Source: Phytoseiulus persimilis
Taxonomy: Eukaryota > Arthropoda > Arachnida > Mesostigmata > Phytoseiidae
NCBI GenBank assembly: GCA_037576195.1
Contig: CM075102.1
Span: 20,828,745 to 20,892,744, forward strand
Reading direction: 5' to 3'
Length of the DNA: 64,000 nt
The position numbers were made by a program, and so were the translations under genes. The notes beneath the pieces are model-generated. The model was not told where the DNA came from, did not search any database, and was given only the letters and a program-made list of their open reading frames with translations. Positions 36,501 to 48,891 of this stretch are shown one piece after another (position 1 is the stretch's first letter; every line of letters begins with the position of its first letter).

Positions 36501-39500
36501 TGGGGTTCACCGGCGGCTATGAAGAGAGTCCTCCTGAGCGACACAGCAGAGAGGGCCCGCGCTCAGACGAGCGGCAGACAGCTCGCAGACAGCGGTCCAC
36601 TGACCAACGTGGTGCAGCAAAGTCAAGGTCGCGCTCTGTAGCCGGTCGCTCAGCACCGCAGCGGCACTCTTGACATAGACAACTTCATCATGAGCTTCTT
36701 CTCTCTGAACTGAGGATCGGCGTGTTGACCGCCCGGGCTCTAGCAGTTCTCGATGGAAGTCCGAAAAGATCTTCTGGTTCTCCAGCCATGGCTCAGGAAC
36801 CGCTCGAGTACTACAACTCGAAAGGCAGTCCAGTCTGGCAGAGCTTAGAAACCGACGGTGCGACGAAACGGTGCGCTCAGAAGTCGCGGAGCACCGGGAT
36901 CGAGAGAAGCGAACCCGGTAGCGTACAAAGAGACCGTGGTTCGAACAGCCGGACGCAGGTCGAGCGTTCGCGAATACTGTGGTGACGAACTGCTGTGGGT
37001 TCGAATTCCGGGATCGGATCCGTGAAGCAGCGAAATCAGATGGCGATGTCAAGGCCACTTCTCTGGAATCTGTCTGGAAACAATAAGGAACTGAGAACAG
37101 TCCGCGCGCTCCGCCGCCACAGAAGCATGGCAGTATATCCTTCAAGGCATGCCGAGAAAGCCGACCTAACCTAAGCGTCACTTCTCTTACTGCGGCCGCT
37201 ACCGCTGCGACTGTGGTGGTGGTTAGAGTCGGCATAGTATTCCGAGAAGGGGTTCGATCCCTGGAAAGAGTGACTTGACTCTTCGGAGTGCATGCATGCC
37301 TCCGTGCCTGAACGCCAGCTTGCTCACGGTCCTACACAACCGAGCCGAAAAGCAGCAGGAAAAGAAATACGATCTCCTAAACTACACCTAAAAGAGGACA
37401 CACCGCCTGAGAATGGAACCACAGAGCGGGGGCTCGAGTTCGGAAGGTCGAATGGAATCGCAGGGTTTTCGGGAGGTGAAGAGAAATGTTAGGTTGTAGT
37501 CAAATTAGCCAAAAAACAACCCCAATTCCCTCTGCTGCTTCCTCTCTTTTCCATGTTTTCTCGTGAAGCGTTCCAGAGTTCCTCTCGAAGCAGAGCTGCG
37601 GTTTCATGTGAAATGTTCGGCGGGGTACGCGCGGCTCGCTACCCGCTACAATGTAGCCGACCATGGTCAATGTCATGACCCGAACCGAGGCCGAGGAATA
37701 GAATGCGAAAACAGCGTGATTGATCGACGCATCATGGAAATGCCTCGAGCTATGCATGGAACGCGAACGGACTCCTGTGCAAGGAGAACACTGGGAAACA
37801 TGCTCCACAACGGATTCCAAAGACGCACGGAGTGCCCGCCTAACCGTCGAACCGACTTCGGGCAGACGGACGGACGACCGAACAAGCAGACTGTCTATTC
37901 TAAGCCATCAATGCACCTTTGGACGACACCCGCCGCTTGGCAATGACTATAGCCGATCAAAACAACTTTCCAGACAGACTGCTACGCCTTTCTCAGCCGT
38001 CGACGTGTATCGCCGACTGAGTACGTGTAAATCATGTTTTCTTCCTCTCGTTGAAAATTCCTTCGCCGTTCTGTCGGCCAGTTACGGGCACTGATTCCGC
38101 CTCCTAGTTAGCTGCCCCGACCGGTTGGCTGGTCGCTCGATCGGGTGATGCGCTTGCAGAGAGTCACCATTAGTTCAAGTACAAACCGAGCGATCATCGA
38201 TGCGCAGTGCGCGCGTCGCGTCAATCTTAACCAGAGACGAAGGGCACAATTTCGCACAATAATCCCGGGCCTTCGGGAAAAAGAGGGAAACACAGCGACT
38301 GGCATTTACGATCAACAAAAGGGAAGGCACAGCATGAAACGAAAATTCGCTCGAAACGGACTCGAAGAGGAGAGGATACGGGTTGCTCTCGCTGTACGGT
38401 AGCTGAGCCGAAATTCAGAGTTCCAGGGCTCACTCGGTCAGAACCCGGACCTTTCTGCCTCTATGAATGTTACTTGAATCCAGCGATAACATTCCGATAT
38501 CGTGGAGTTCCCACTGATCATCAGGGCTCGACGCGTTTTAGCTCGCTCCGATCTGGTCCCCGCTCCAGTTGGCCGCCACCCCCGATTTGTCCCGATCCCA
38601 GCCCACAGGGCTCCCCCTCTCCGCCCTGCAACGATTGGGAGGCGAATTCTATCACAAATCAATTTTTCGCTCCTTCGCTTTCCTCAGACGACTAGAATTG
38701 CCGTAGAGAAGTAAGAGAAGATCTCTCCATTTCGTGCCCGTGACCGTGCCTATGTGTGAGTGTCTGTTTTGTCCGGAGGAGATTCCTGATGGTTGCTAGG
38801 TAGTAGCGAAAGCCGTAAAGAAATTGGTCGTGCATACGGCGCCATAAATCTTTGTGATTGCTGCTTTGGCAGTGTCTTGCTCTCCTAGGTATTTAATGCT
38901 GTTACTGGTTAAGCAACAACAACAACTGCTGCTGCAGACCGACCGTTCTTCCTTCCTTTGCTTCGTCGTGGTCGGGGCCGTGGTCGTCAGTTGTTCTATC
39001 TCCTTCCTGGTTCTGATGCTGAAGGCGACGCACCCGGCCGATTCCAAGAACACGGAGGCCCCTGATGCAGGCGGTCATATAGAGAATTTATGCCCTAGCC
39101 CGTTTCTGCCTGCTCGCTTCCTTGCCGGCCGGCCTAAGTGACTGGCTGACTGACCGTGGACCGACTGACGAACCGAGTTCCTTTCTGATCGACACGAAGT
39201 ACGCAGGAATCGAAACAGAAAGGTAGATGGCAGCGAGAATGAGCTGCTCACGTGCCAACTCGAACCGTTATCAGGCCGATGGCAGTGTTGTTCTGCGCTC
39301 CTACGTTGTATCGACCTTGAAATGTTCGAAAGTCGCCGAGAGGACGAGCAAGCTACCAATACAATGCAGTTCTCAGTTTTGAGGGCGGCGCCGTCACCGT
39401 GAACAATAGTGACACCGTACCGACAATAGTTGCGACGAAGGAACCTTCTCCGTCCATGCTCGTCCGCCTGCGCTGACACCTAATGATGACAGCAGGGCCT

Positions 39501-41966
39501 TATCTGTCTGAAAACAGCCCAACTCAGATTAGCGTAAGCTTGGTCCGGTCCAGCTTCGCGCTCTTCCGACAGGCTTTGATTTCCCGCAGTTTGCCCGAAG
39601 TTTGCATGCTGCGTAAACATTGCTCCGGAGCAGCTCTCAAAATATCGGTCGCCGCCGGAATCGCTGCTGCTGCTGCTGGCAGTTTGACAACAACAAGAAT
39701 AACTCGGTGTCATCTAACAATGAGTTTGCAGGCACACTCCCTGAGAGACCGCCATCACTCGGTCAAGCTGAGCCACGTAAAACATCATCAATAGTAGACA
39801 TCAGACATTTGTCACCGAAACCTGATGGATCTGTGCGCTTTCGTATTGCAGTGGGACATTACGTCAGGACTCCTATCTTCAAGAGGATCGATCGAGTGCC
39901 AAAATAAATTACCGGGGTCCCAATGTTTCCCAGCGAAAGCTTCGAAAGATACTCGACTGGGAAAACGAGCCGGAGGTTCTCTACTTTTCACGGTCAGTTT
40001 GGTTGCGTCACGCCGAGCCAAGTCTGCCGAAGAAGAAAGGAACACTCCGAGGGGCTGGAAAAGTGTTCGAGCAGGAAGTTTGGTGAGGATAATCCGGAGC
40101 GGAAGATTGAATCGAGAGGCATTCCCCCGGAATTTGAGCGCGATTCGCTACATCAGCTGCAGTTACAAGATGCAGAGTCTAAATGCATTTCGTAATGCGT
40201 GGACGATACGTTCCCAGTATCGGAACGGGAATAACAAGCGCCGCGGTCGGCGTCGACAGCACCGATTTTAGGATGACCGGGGCTCGTCTCAATCTAATGG
40301 CTCTACTTTGTCAGCGGCGGCGACGTTAGCAGAAACAACACAGTTACTCACTCGGTCCGTCCGTCCGTCACTCCGTCAGTACATTACCCGTCGACAACAA
40401 TCGAACCGGTAGGAAATCCGTTGATTTCGACGGGAGCAGCACGTTTGCTAACTCGTTTCTGCGAAGCTCGTTCGCAATACGTTCCGCCGAAACTTTCCTC
40501 TTTCGTTCGGGTTTGGCGGGTCCTCAACGAATTCTCAAAAGCATAACAATAAAAATCACTACACAACTACCAGCAGCAGTGATTGCAACAGCGTTAGCTA
40601 TTTTCTCTTGATACCTCCTTAAGTGATACGGCGCCAGTTATCATCCACCTGAGCTGGCAAATACGGCTTTCGTGTACGAGCCTTACAAATTATATTCTCT
40701 CTTTTTTTTTTTTCTCAAATCGAAATCGAAAACAAGAAGAAGAGGAGGCCACACACCTTGAGGATGAATGCCTTAGCTTTCTTCATGGGGAAGTCCTACG
40801 AGGTTGATCGCTATCCTTTCCAAAATTAACTCAGTTCATATCTTCATCGAACAGAATATGCGATCCGATGACAAACGACCGCAGCACTGATCGAGTTCAC
40901 CGAACGGCCGCTCGATTTGACAAGTGAGCGATCCCGAGGAAAATCAGCTCCGATGGAAGCCCGAAAACGAAGTTCAAGTTCCGCGCGGGAACCGCGAACA
41001 AAATACTCTGAGGGCTGCGCTCCGCTCGGGAACGAGAGGATCGGGAGGGCTCTGTTCACTTCGGCAGGCGGTTCCGCCCAACTCCACTTTGAGATCACTT
41101 TGACGTTGAGCTGGCTCACAGAGATCTCCGTTCCGTTTCTGCAGATGGAATGGATTGCATCGATTGGTTTTCCTTTCGTTGCTCCGATCGCCAGGTTGCT
41201 CGTTAGCTTGCTTGCTGGTGGTTGACTGTTGGATTAGTAGTGTTAACAGTGAACCCTCAACGAGACGACGACGACGAACCGCTGCCGCTGCTGCGTCTAG
41301 TCTGTAAACAGTCTCTGTTGGCAGTCCGGGTGCCCTCGAGTCAGTTGGCTAGTCAGCTTGCTTTCTGGTCAGTTTGCTAGTCAGTGCGCAAGCCGGCCAA
41401 TCGGTGGGTCGGTGGGCAGGCATCGTCTCTCCGTCCGTCGCTCGGTCAGTCGGGCAAGCGGACCGGCAGGCAGTCTGGCAGGCAGAACGGGAGGCAGTCG
41501 CTCAGCTGTTATGCGGTCTGTTGGCTGAGTTTGTTCTTCGCCAGCACTGCCAATCAAATGCACCGACGGACTGGAAGGGAGCCGATGCTGTTGTTGTTGA
41601 CGGCCAGCAATGTTCAGCTCTCCTCCTCCGCGACCAGAGAGATAGAAAGGATGCCGCTGCCGTCATCGACGAGGCTTTCGCGTCAGGAGGCAACTTGCAC
41701 CGATTGGTGCCGCCAGAGATGCTCGTTCACTGCAAGCCTTCCAACCGGCTAACTGCGGACCTAACAACTATCCTCCCAGTCCGTTTCTCAGTCGTCCGGC
41801 TGCCGAGAGATGGCAGCAATTATGGACCGCAGAACTGACGCTTCTGTCTAGACCGCCGACGTCAACAACAACAACAGCAACAGCGGCGACGCACCATTGC
41901 TTTCCGGCAAGGTCGATCGTTGGACTGACCGACTCGCTGCCACCTTCCTCAAGGAAGAACCGCACT

Positions 41967-42126
41967 CAGGGGCTTACCCAGCTCTTCTCTTCGGGAGGAG
42001 GGGGAGGGGGGGGGGTGAGGATGCCATGACGAAGATCATCATCGTCGCGAGCTTGTCATGAATCCATCAGCATGGCTTTCAAACCTGCGATGGCCCCCTT
42101 GCCCCCTAGCCTTGGGTAAGCCACTG
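41967..42126. mobile_element. hAT-type MITE with 14-bp inverted ends and degenerate 8-bp target duplication
   Basis: The 160-bp element starts CAGGGGCTTACCCA and ends TGGGTAAGCCACTG. The second is the reverse complement of the first apart from one base, and the CAGTGG edge is typical of hAT elements. The flanks 41959-41966 (ACCGCACT) and 42127-42134 (CTCGCACT) agree at six of eight bases, as expected for an aged 8-bp hAT duplication. The interior holds a G-rich run at about 42003-42017 and no coding capacity, so it is non-autonomous. Confidence 0.8.
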
Positions 42127-45100
42127 CTCGCACTTCGAGCAGCCCTGAGCCGAACAGCGCCTTTCAATACGGCGCTCTCGAAGTTTCTTGAATTATTTGG
42201 AGTTCGGTGGCGAACATCGGGGCTTTTCAGGGCAAAGCTGATGCGACGTGACGTAGGTCCGAACATGGATTGACGCAAGTTGGAACGGTTCCGATCAGCG
42301 ATGCCGCTGACGGACGATTTGTGCTTTAAGATGCAACGAGAGAACCGATTCGTGAGATAACATATCCGTGGATAGATACCCACTTCGAGGCTACCGTGAC
42401 ATCTCGCTCGGTCACCTAACGTCGGCAAGCGGCACCTTTCTGACGAGCGCCCCGGAACTACCTGGCTGGTACACAGCTAGCAGCGAGAATCACCCAAAGG
42501 TTCCAGAACTATCTACGCAACAGAACATTCTCCATGAACGGGGGGCAGGGAAGGTGTCCTCTATCCCATGCAGAACACTTGCTCATGGAGTGATTTTTGT
42601 TCCCCGCATACTCGATGCGCTGTCTTGGAGGGAGTACTGAGGAGAAACCCCAAGGCCCGTGGTGAACCACTTTCTAGAGAAATAAAGGGAAACACGGGCA
42701 AACTGGAACCGAGGCCAAGAGTGATCGTCATCGCCAAAGATTTTCGGAAACGTGAAGGGAATTTTCCCGAGCGAGTAACAGATTTTGACCATAGTCCAAA
42801 CGAGCATCATTAATATTCGGATGACTGGGATTGGATACCGGCGATGTAATCTTCTCGTGCTCTGTCTGGACAGCGGTACACGCGAGCATTACGCTTCCGA
42901 GCACGTTGCCGCACACCTGCACTAAAACGGAGAACATCCGGTGATGAGTGATGGATTAGAGCCGAGAAATATCGCTGCATTGCACCGGTCGGCGCAAGTT
43001 CAGTTCGTCGGAGCGGTTTCTGTTCGGATTGGTGGAAACGCGAATAAAGTGAATCTGGTAGCGAACACAGAAAAACGCTCCAAGAGAGCGGAAGAGAGGA
43101 AATTCTCTACCAAATGAACCGACTCGATTGAGTACCCGGACGTGCGCTCGCAAAATCCCGTCCGTCGCCAAGAAATGCACAAGCCTCGGATATCTGGCAC
43201 TGGAACTGCGCTGAAAGCCCAGCCGTCCGTCCGCTCGTTCGTCCGGTTTCCCCGCGAGCGGATGCTACTGGTGGTGCTTGTTTTGGTAGTGCATTCCACG
43301 CGGCTGAACTACTGACGATGGACAAACACACAAGTGCTCGGAACGCCATCAAAAACAACTGCTTCGGAGCGGAGAGCGGTCGTCAACGCGGAAGGAACTC
43401 TGCGACGATGAGGGAAGAGGACGAACGTGAAACCCGCCAACAACCGGTCGGTGTTGAAGGCAGATCCGATAGGAGGTGATTCCTTGAAAGGGTTCGACGA
43501 AGTGAGGGCCAGGGGCAAAATCGAACTTTCGGATCACCGCACTCGTTCCCCAAGCGCACTGTATTCAGTATTACGGGTGACTGACGGCCATATCGTCATG
43601 GCCGCACTATCAGCTAACATTTACTCCGACGCGCTTCGCGGGTCCATCTACCCGTTAGTGCTCTGCCAGAGTACATTATCGTACATCCATGGTTTTAGTC
43701 TCATTTTCGTACTATCGAAGAAAGTCGTTGCTTCCAGCAATCAGTGCAGCGCGCTGCACCTTGCCAAGTCTCAACGTACACGCAAATCATGTTGACCTTG
43801 GCTGAGAAGCGCTCCTGGCCCGGAAACCGATTTGAACATGGGAAATATTCCGATCGTCTGCAGCGCGAGAGAGATTGATCAGCTACGGTCACGACTCAAG
43901 GCACAGCCATCCCGCAGTTTTCCTCCTTTTGTTCCGAACCCCCTTTAGACTCGTACGTGACTGCTGGGAGCTCATTTTCAGAACTTCCAACTTCCATTCG
44001 TTTTGGAACAACATTTCTGTTTTCCAAATCTCGAACACCCGAGTGCGTCATCAGGGCCCCAACAGAGATGGGTCGCAAGTCGTGAGACTGCCTGAAAGCA
44101 ACGGTGATGCGCGGACGCCAGCTTTCCTCTTAGCAAATTAAGGTCACATCTCGACCCAATAGTCGACCCCAGTGAGGTTGGGCTTTCTCCCTCGAGTCCC
44201 AGGTTCGCAATATGTCTGGGTTTGAACCGAGCGAATATCCGGCTACGTACCGCCGAGAACAACTACTAGAAATTCGCGCGAGCTCTTTCAAACTCTTCGT
44301 AGAGAAAACTAGTCCAAGAGTTTCGCTGCTGGCGATCCACGAGTTCAGATGGTGGACACTTCCGCCACTCTGCATTAGCTGGCCGCCGTGCCGTTCCGTA
44401 ACTCTGCCGGATTCCGAGTCGCGAAACAAACACATGTTGGCACCAACATTGGCAGACCGGCTAGGCCTGTAAAACGCACAGAGCTCTTTAATCAAACGTC
44501 CAAAATGCTCGCAGTTGGCCCCGCGGCGCAGAGAACCACAGTTACTCCACGGTAAGCGTCGATGGACAGCGTGGTCCATGGCGTTGCGAATCAGTCCTCG
44601 TTTGCGCGGGGATTGTTGGCACGAAATTTGCGCCTCAGAGAACAGATCACCCGAGTGGGCGTCGGACTCCTGCATTCGCAGCCCGCACCTGAATCCCTCT
44701 CGGCACCGGAAAGCCTCGTCGAGAAAAGGAAATCCATGAGCAAGAGAACATCTCGCGCTTAGTGAACGAAAGTACGTGCGTCAGTGCTCCGGCACGTTCC
44801 CACTTGCAGCTCGCAATAGCCAAATCCTTGACTGCTCCAAAGCGGACCACGTGAAAATATTTCCATGTTGAGCGATTTCCACGCCGACCAGAGTAACAGA
44901 AGCGAAATATCAAAACCAAAGCAAGATTACACTGGCACGCGTCCAGTTCTTGCAACCCCTTCGGGAAGACTTCCTTCGCCCGACGCAGCGATTTCCAACC
45001 CATCCGAACATCGTCATCGTCGGAGACCGTCCACCGCGAGAGCGGATCATCGTGAACTCCGAAGGGCCGCCTGAGAAAGAGCTCGACATCGAAAATCCTG

Positions 45101-48100
45101 CGCAGGGATATCGACGCGCTCGCTGCTGAACGGTAGCCTCGGAACAGGTTTGGAATAGAGTCCATCGGGAAGATAACCGGAATTCCCGACGCTCACTTCC
45201 GCTGGCACACAGACGGGAATAAATGGAACAACACGATACGACCTTGAGGACTCGAGCTCGATCGGATAAGAATACGCTCCGATCAGACACGATGCCAACC
45301 CCTAGCCCACAGGGTGGGCAAAACAGTGATCCGGTCAGAAAGATCAGCGCCCCATCGGAACGAGCCCGAGATTTTCTTCCGTCCGTGTGCTGCTGGACGT
45401 CGGTGGATTCGTTTCTCATGAAGAGCAGCCCTGTGCGTACGGGGCAGGAGACGCTGAAATTTCTCGAGACGGTGCGCGAACGTGCTCAGAGGTCAAGCTC
45501 GGCAAGCAGTCCTTGAGAGCGAAAAGCTGACCATGCAGAAAGCGTTTCGTAACAAGAGGTTCGCTCCTCTGTCCATGCGTTCTTTCCTCCAGAACGTTGC
45601 TGCCCTTCTGGAGCAGGGTGGCCTGTGTGTTTTGATGATAGACAAATTTTTCCATAGCTCTCTCACTTCTGGATTCACTTGATCGCTGTCTCTTTTGCTT
45701 GCTCGTTGGCTTGCTAGTCAGTCGGTCGGTTGGCACGACCCCAGGCAGCATTCCTCTCTTCAAAGATCATCATCATGATCATCCCCGTTCTCATCGACTC
45801 GATCGTTATCTGAGACGCATAACATTGTTGAATGTTCGAAGCAGAGGACGAAGCGAAACTTACGTTCGGAGCGACCGACTAGTCGATGGAGAGCTGACGG
45901 AAGGCTTCAGCGACAGAGATCCGTCGTTCAGGGAATTGGGAGCTCGACACCTCCTGCTCAAGTGTGGAGACACCTCCGCCCGCAGCGTTGTGAAGCCCAA
46001 GGTCTTTCCCTCCGAGGACAGTGTAGCTCAATAGGCTTATCATAGGAGCGCGCGAGCGAGCAAGCGAACAGTCACGGACGCTCGTGTATGGGCTCGGCAT
46101 ACGCTAGGAAGTCGGCCATGAATCTATGTCTTTCCTTGATGACTCGAACAGATAGGAATCAGCATCGGAATCATGATCGTCTCGGGACGTGATGCAGAAG
46201 AGTGGGTGCTCCGGATTGAATCACGGTCGATGAGCAATGCTCCTTCCTCGAAGATCTCGTGAGTAACTTCATTCATTGCCAGCTCGCTGATTCATTCATC
46301 TGTTGATGAACGACCCGGGGAGAAAACAAAACTACCGCCGCTGTGTTTTTCTGGACGTCTCCCGTCTGGCCACTTTCCTTTCCAGACGTCTGCAGCAAAT
46401 CAACTTGACTTCCAAGGGACAGCAAAACAGAGTTTGTGGGCATTTTCATAACAGGAAACCACGACGATGTTGTTTCCCTCTTTCCTGCAAAGTCATCAGC
46501 GGCTCACAGAGCACAGACCGTCAGGTTTATCCCAGTTAGCGAGACTTCGCTTCGACTGCGACGACGGCGGCGACGGTGGAAATTATCACCACGTCACGAC
46601 CTTGAATATCCTTTTCGCTTTCATTCTCAGCGCCGCGTCGAAGTCGTTGAGGACAGAGTGTTTTCACGATCGAATTAAAGATCAATGCAGGAAGAATTGA
46701 CGTCGATTAGAAGAAAAAAAATCTTGAAACTCGAGGTGTTTGCCGCTGCCCCGCTTTCCCTGTGCTTCCACAGCCCACATTTGAAATATTCGTAACTTTC
46801 CTGTTTTCGCTTCAACCTTTCGCCTTCCCAGCTGCACCGAATTCGGTTCGCTCAACGTACCGCGTCTTGCATGAGGTGAGGGGGTAGATCTATGTCTTTC
46901 TTTGTTTCGGTTGATTCTGCATCCTGAGCAAGCATCCGTTCTGTCGGCGGCGATGATATTCCCGCCCGGAGGGTGTTTCGAGCGCTCCGGGAACCACAAG
47001 CAACCGAGGCCAGAGGAGGAATGACGTGCGGTCCCGATCCACGATCTGTATCCATAACCAACGACCGTATCTGTATCTATACGAGCCCGGTGCGTCTGGT
47101 GGAGGAACGAGCGAGCCCGCCGGCACCTCCGTCAATCAGAAAAGCGGGCCGCGACATTAGGGAGTGATATCTGATGGAGTCAAACAAATCTGTATTCCCC
47201 CCATGTAAATTGGACGGTAGCTTGAAGAGCATGTGCAGACTGTATTTGTCTATCATCCGTTCCGTTCGGTGTGCGAGCGGCAATAGAAAGCTCGTGCCGC
47301 GTCCTGAGATGCCCGCACACAAGAGCGCACGCAACACTCACACACGACGAATTGGCGAAGCCTTTCAATGGACGCTTGCTCTCTGGCTCAAATCGACAGG
47401 AGCCAAAAAATCATAATAACCTCGAAAACCGATGACCCTGAAGGAACCGCGAGCTTCGTCTTCAATGGAGACCAGATGTCGCGGACATACGCGACGCGAT
47501 ACGACGGTACGCGGGGGTGTTCCATAACGAAAGTGAACACAGACAGCAACCAGCGGAGACGACAGCATCGACGACGTCATCGTCTTTGGCAGTAACGGTG
47601 CCCCACACCACCCCAGACGGTCATTGACCGGCACTGTCTACAGCAATGCGACGAGGGGCCTCTCGGATCCACTGACCCACAGAGCGATGTCTGCACAGTC
47701 GAATACTCAGACACATAAATTAATCGCCGACGGAAAGTTGGAAAACCCATAAGGTCGCCGCCGTCCAGGACACAACTCGGCCGGATCAGCGGACCCTGGA
47801 TGACTCAGCCGCAGCGTGGAACGCGCCAGCGGGAACCGTCGCGCCACACTCCAGAGGTGGTGTCAATCCCGATCGAGGTGGAGCACGACACTCCAGCAGT
47901 GAGGGCTCCGTAGAACATACGCTGCACGCTTCCGACGCGGGAATATTTCTCCCCGTTTTGCAGAGCAGCCTCGATTCGGATAGCGATGGTGAAATGATTC
48001 GCTGAAGTATGGCGTAATTTAGGAGGAAACAAGTTCTCGGAAGCGGGGGCAAAGCATGACGACGGTGGTGCCGGCTGCGCTCCGACGCAGACGGCGTTCG

Positions 48101-48871
48101 CTTTTCGTATTTTTTGTTGGCATTCGGAGAGGCGGGAGATGTTGTGTCTGGGGGTACCTCATGCCGGGGTCGTCGGCCTTCCGTGTTAACGATTTACATT
48201 ACACATGGGAGTAAGAGTGTTGTTCTTCGGTCGCTCGAGACTTTCGAGTTGGCCTGGAGCACGTTCAGTCTCTACGTGCTCTCGACGGCATATTCTTCTA
48301 CTTGTCGTCTCACATCTTGAGGAACGTTGCTCTGTTTCTCGAAATCACGGAGCACAAGACCCTTGTACCCACTAGGAGAGCGCTCAGCATGCGAGGGAGC
48401 CAGTACACCACAGTCCGTGCTCCGAGATACCGAACAAATCCGAAGGGTGCACAGGTTGTCACATCAAGAGGAAGATTCGCGAAGGAGTTCTCGAACTCGC
48501 CCGGAACGTGGAACGGACCGCGCTTGCCGACTATTCGGCTAGAAGCTGAGATTTCTCGCCGTGGAACAGGGGGAGACTATCTCAACGCTCTATGTAGGCT
48601 CTTACCTCCGACGTCCGCTTCCATCGACAATGTGCTGTCGTCTGATAATCTAGACGAAACGAGAAGAGCGAGCTTTGGAATTTTCGAGAGTCAAATAGTT
48701 CGGGTCCATCTCGTTTTGATCAGAAAGAAACTCTATATACTCGAGATCTGCGAAACAGGATGAAATGCAAGAGGATCTCTGCGCTCTGAGAATAGATCCG
48801 ATAAAGCATGTTGGAAAACGATAGAGTCGCATCAACAGCCACCGCCTAGGAGGTTTGGCCGCTAACCGACT

Positions 48872-48891
48872 CTATTTTTTAGAAAAAATAG
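48872..48891. repeat. Perfect 20-base palindromic stem-loop
   Basis: CTATTTTTT and AAAAAATAG (9-bp arms) flank a 2-base AG spacer with no mismatch. The T-rich run could also stop RNA polymerase III, but no pol III gene was found next to it. Confidence 0.8.

Larger units (their letters stand above)
22462..47700. other. About 25 kb without recognisable genes, rich in tri/tetranucleotide runs
   Basis: None of the many open frames here (up to 242 codons) shows a domain, and overlapping frames are equally open, as expected for stop-poor sequence of this composition. Short runs of CGAC, GCAG/GGCA, GTCG, CCGT, CAGT, GCC, CAG and GACGAC recur throughout and are much rarer elsewhere in the window. 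The stretch lies directly 5' of the zinc-finger gene, whose first visible coding exon begins at a splice acceptor. A large 5' intron or cis-regulatory domain of that gene is a reasonable inference. Unrecognised 5' UTR exons may be present. Confidence 0.5.

Noticed and set aside
36990..37015. B-box-like GGTTCGAATTCC as part of a tRNA
   Set aside because: No A box or paired arms could be found upstream.
36507..37235. Longest open frame of the desert (242 codons, - strand) as a gene
   Set aside because: Ser/Arg-rich with no domain, overlapping + strand frames are also open, and no splice or poly(A) context supports it. It is likely chance in stop-poor DNA.
37215..37262. tRNA gene suggested by TGGTTAGAG and GGTTCGATCC
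   Set aside because: The two boxes are about 31 bases apart, the T-stem has mismatches and there is no acceptor stem.
38854..39141. Open frame with a hydrophobic segment (SSFLCFVVVGAVVVSCSISF) as a membrane-protein exon
   Set aside because: One hydrophobic stretch after a CAG run is not enough. No flanking exons, start context or homology could be seen.
44130..45165. Two - strand open frames of 181 and 172 codons as genes
   Set aside because: No recognisable domain, overlapping frames equally open, and no consistent splice model.
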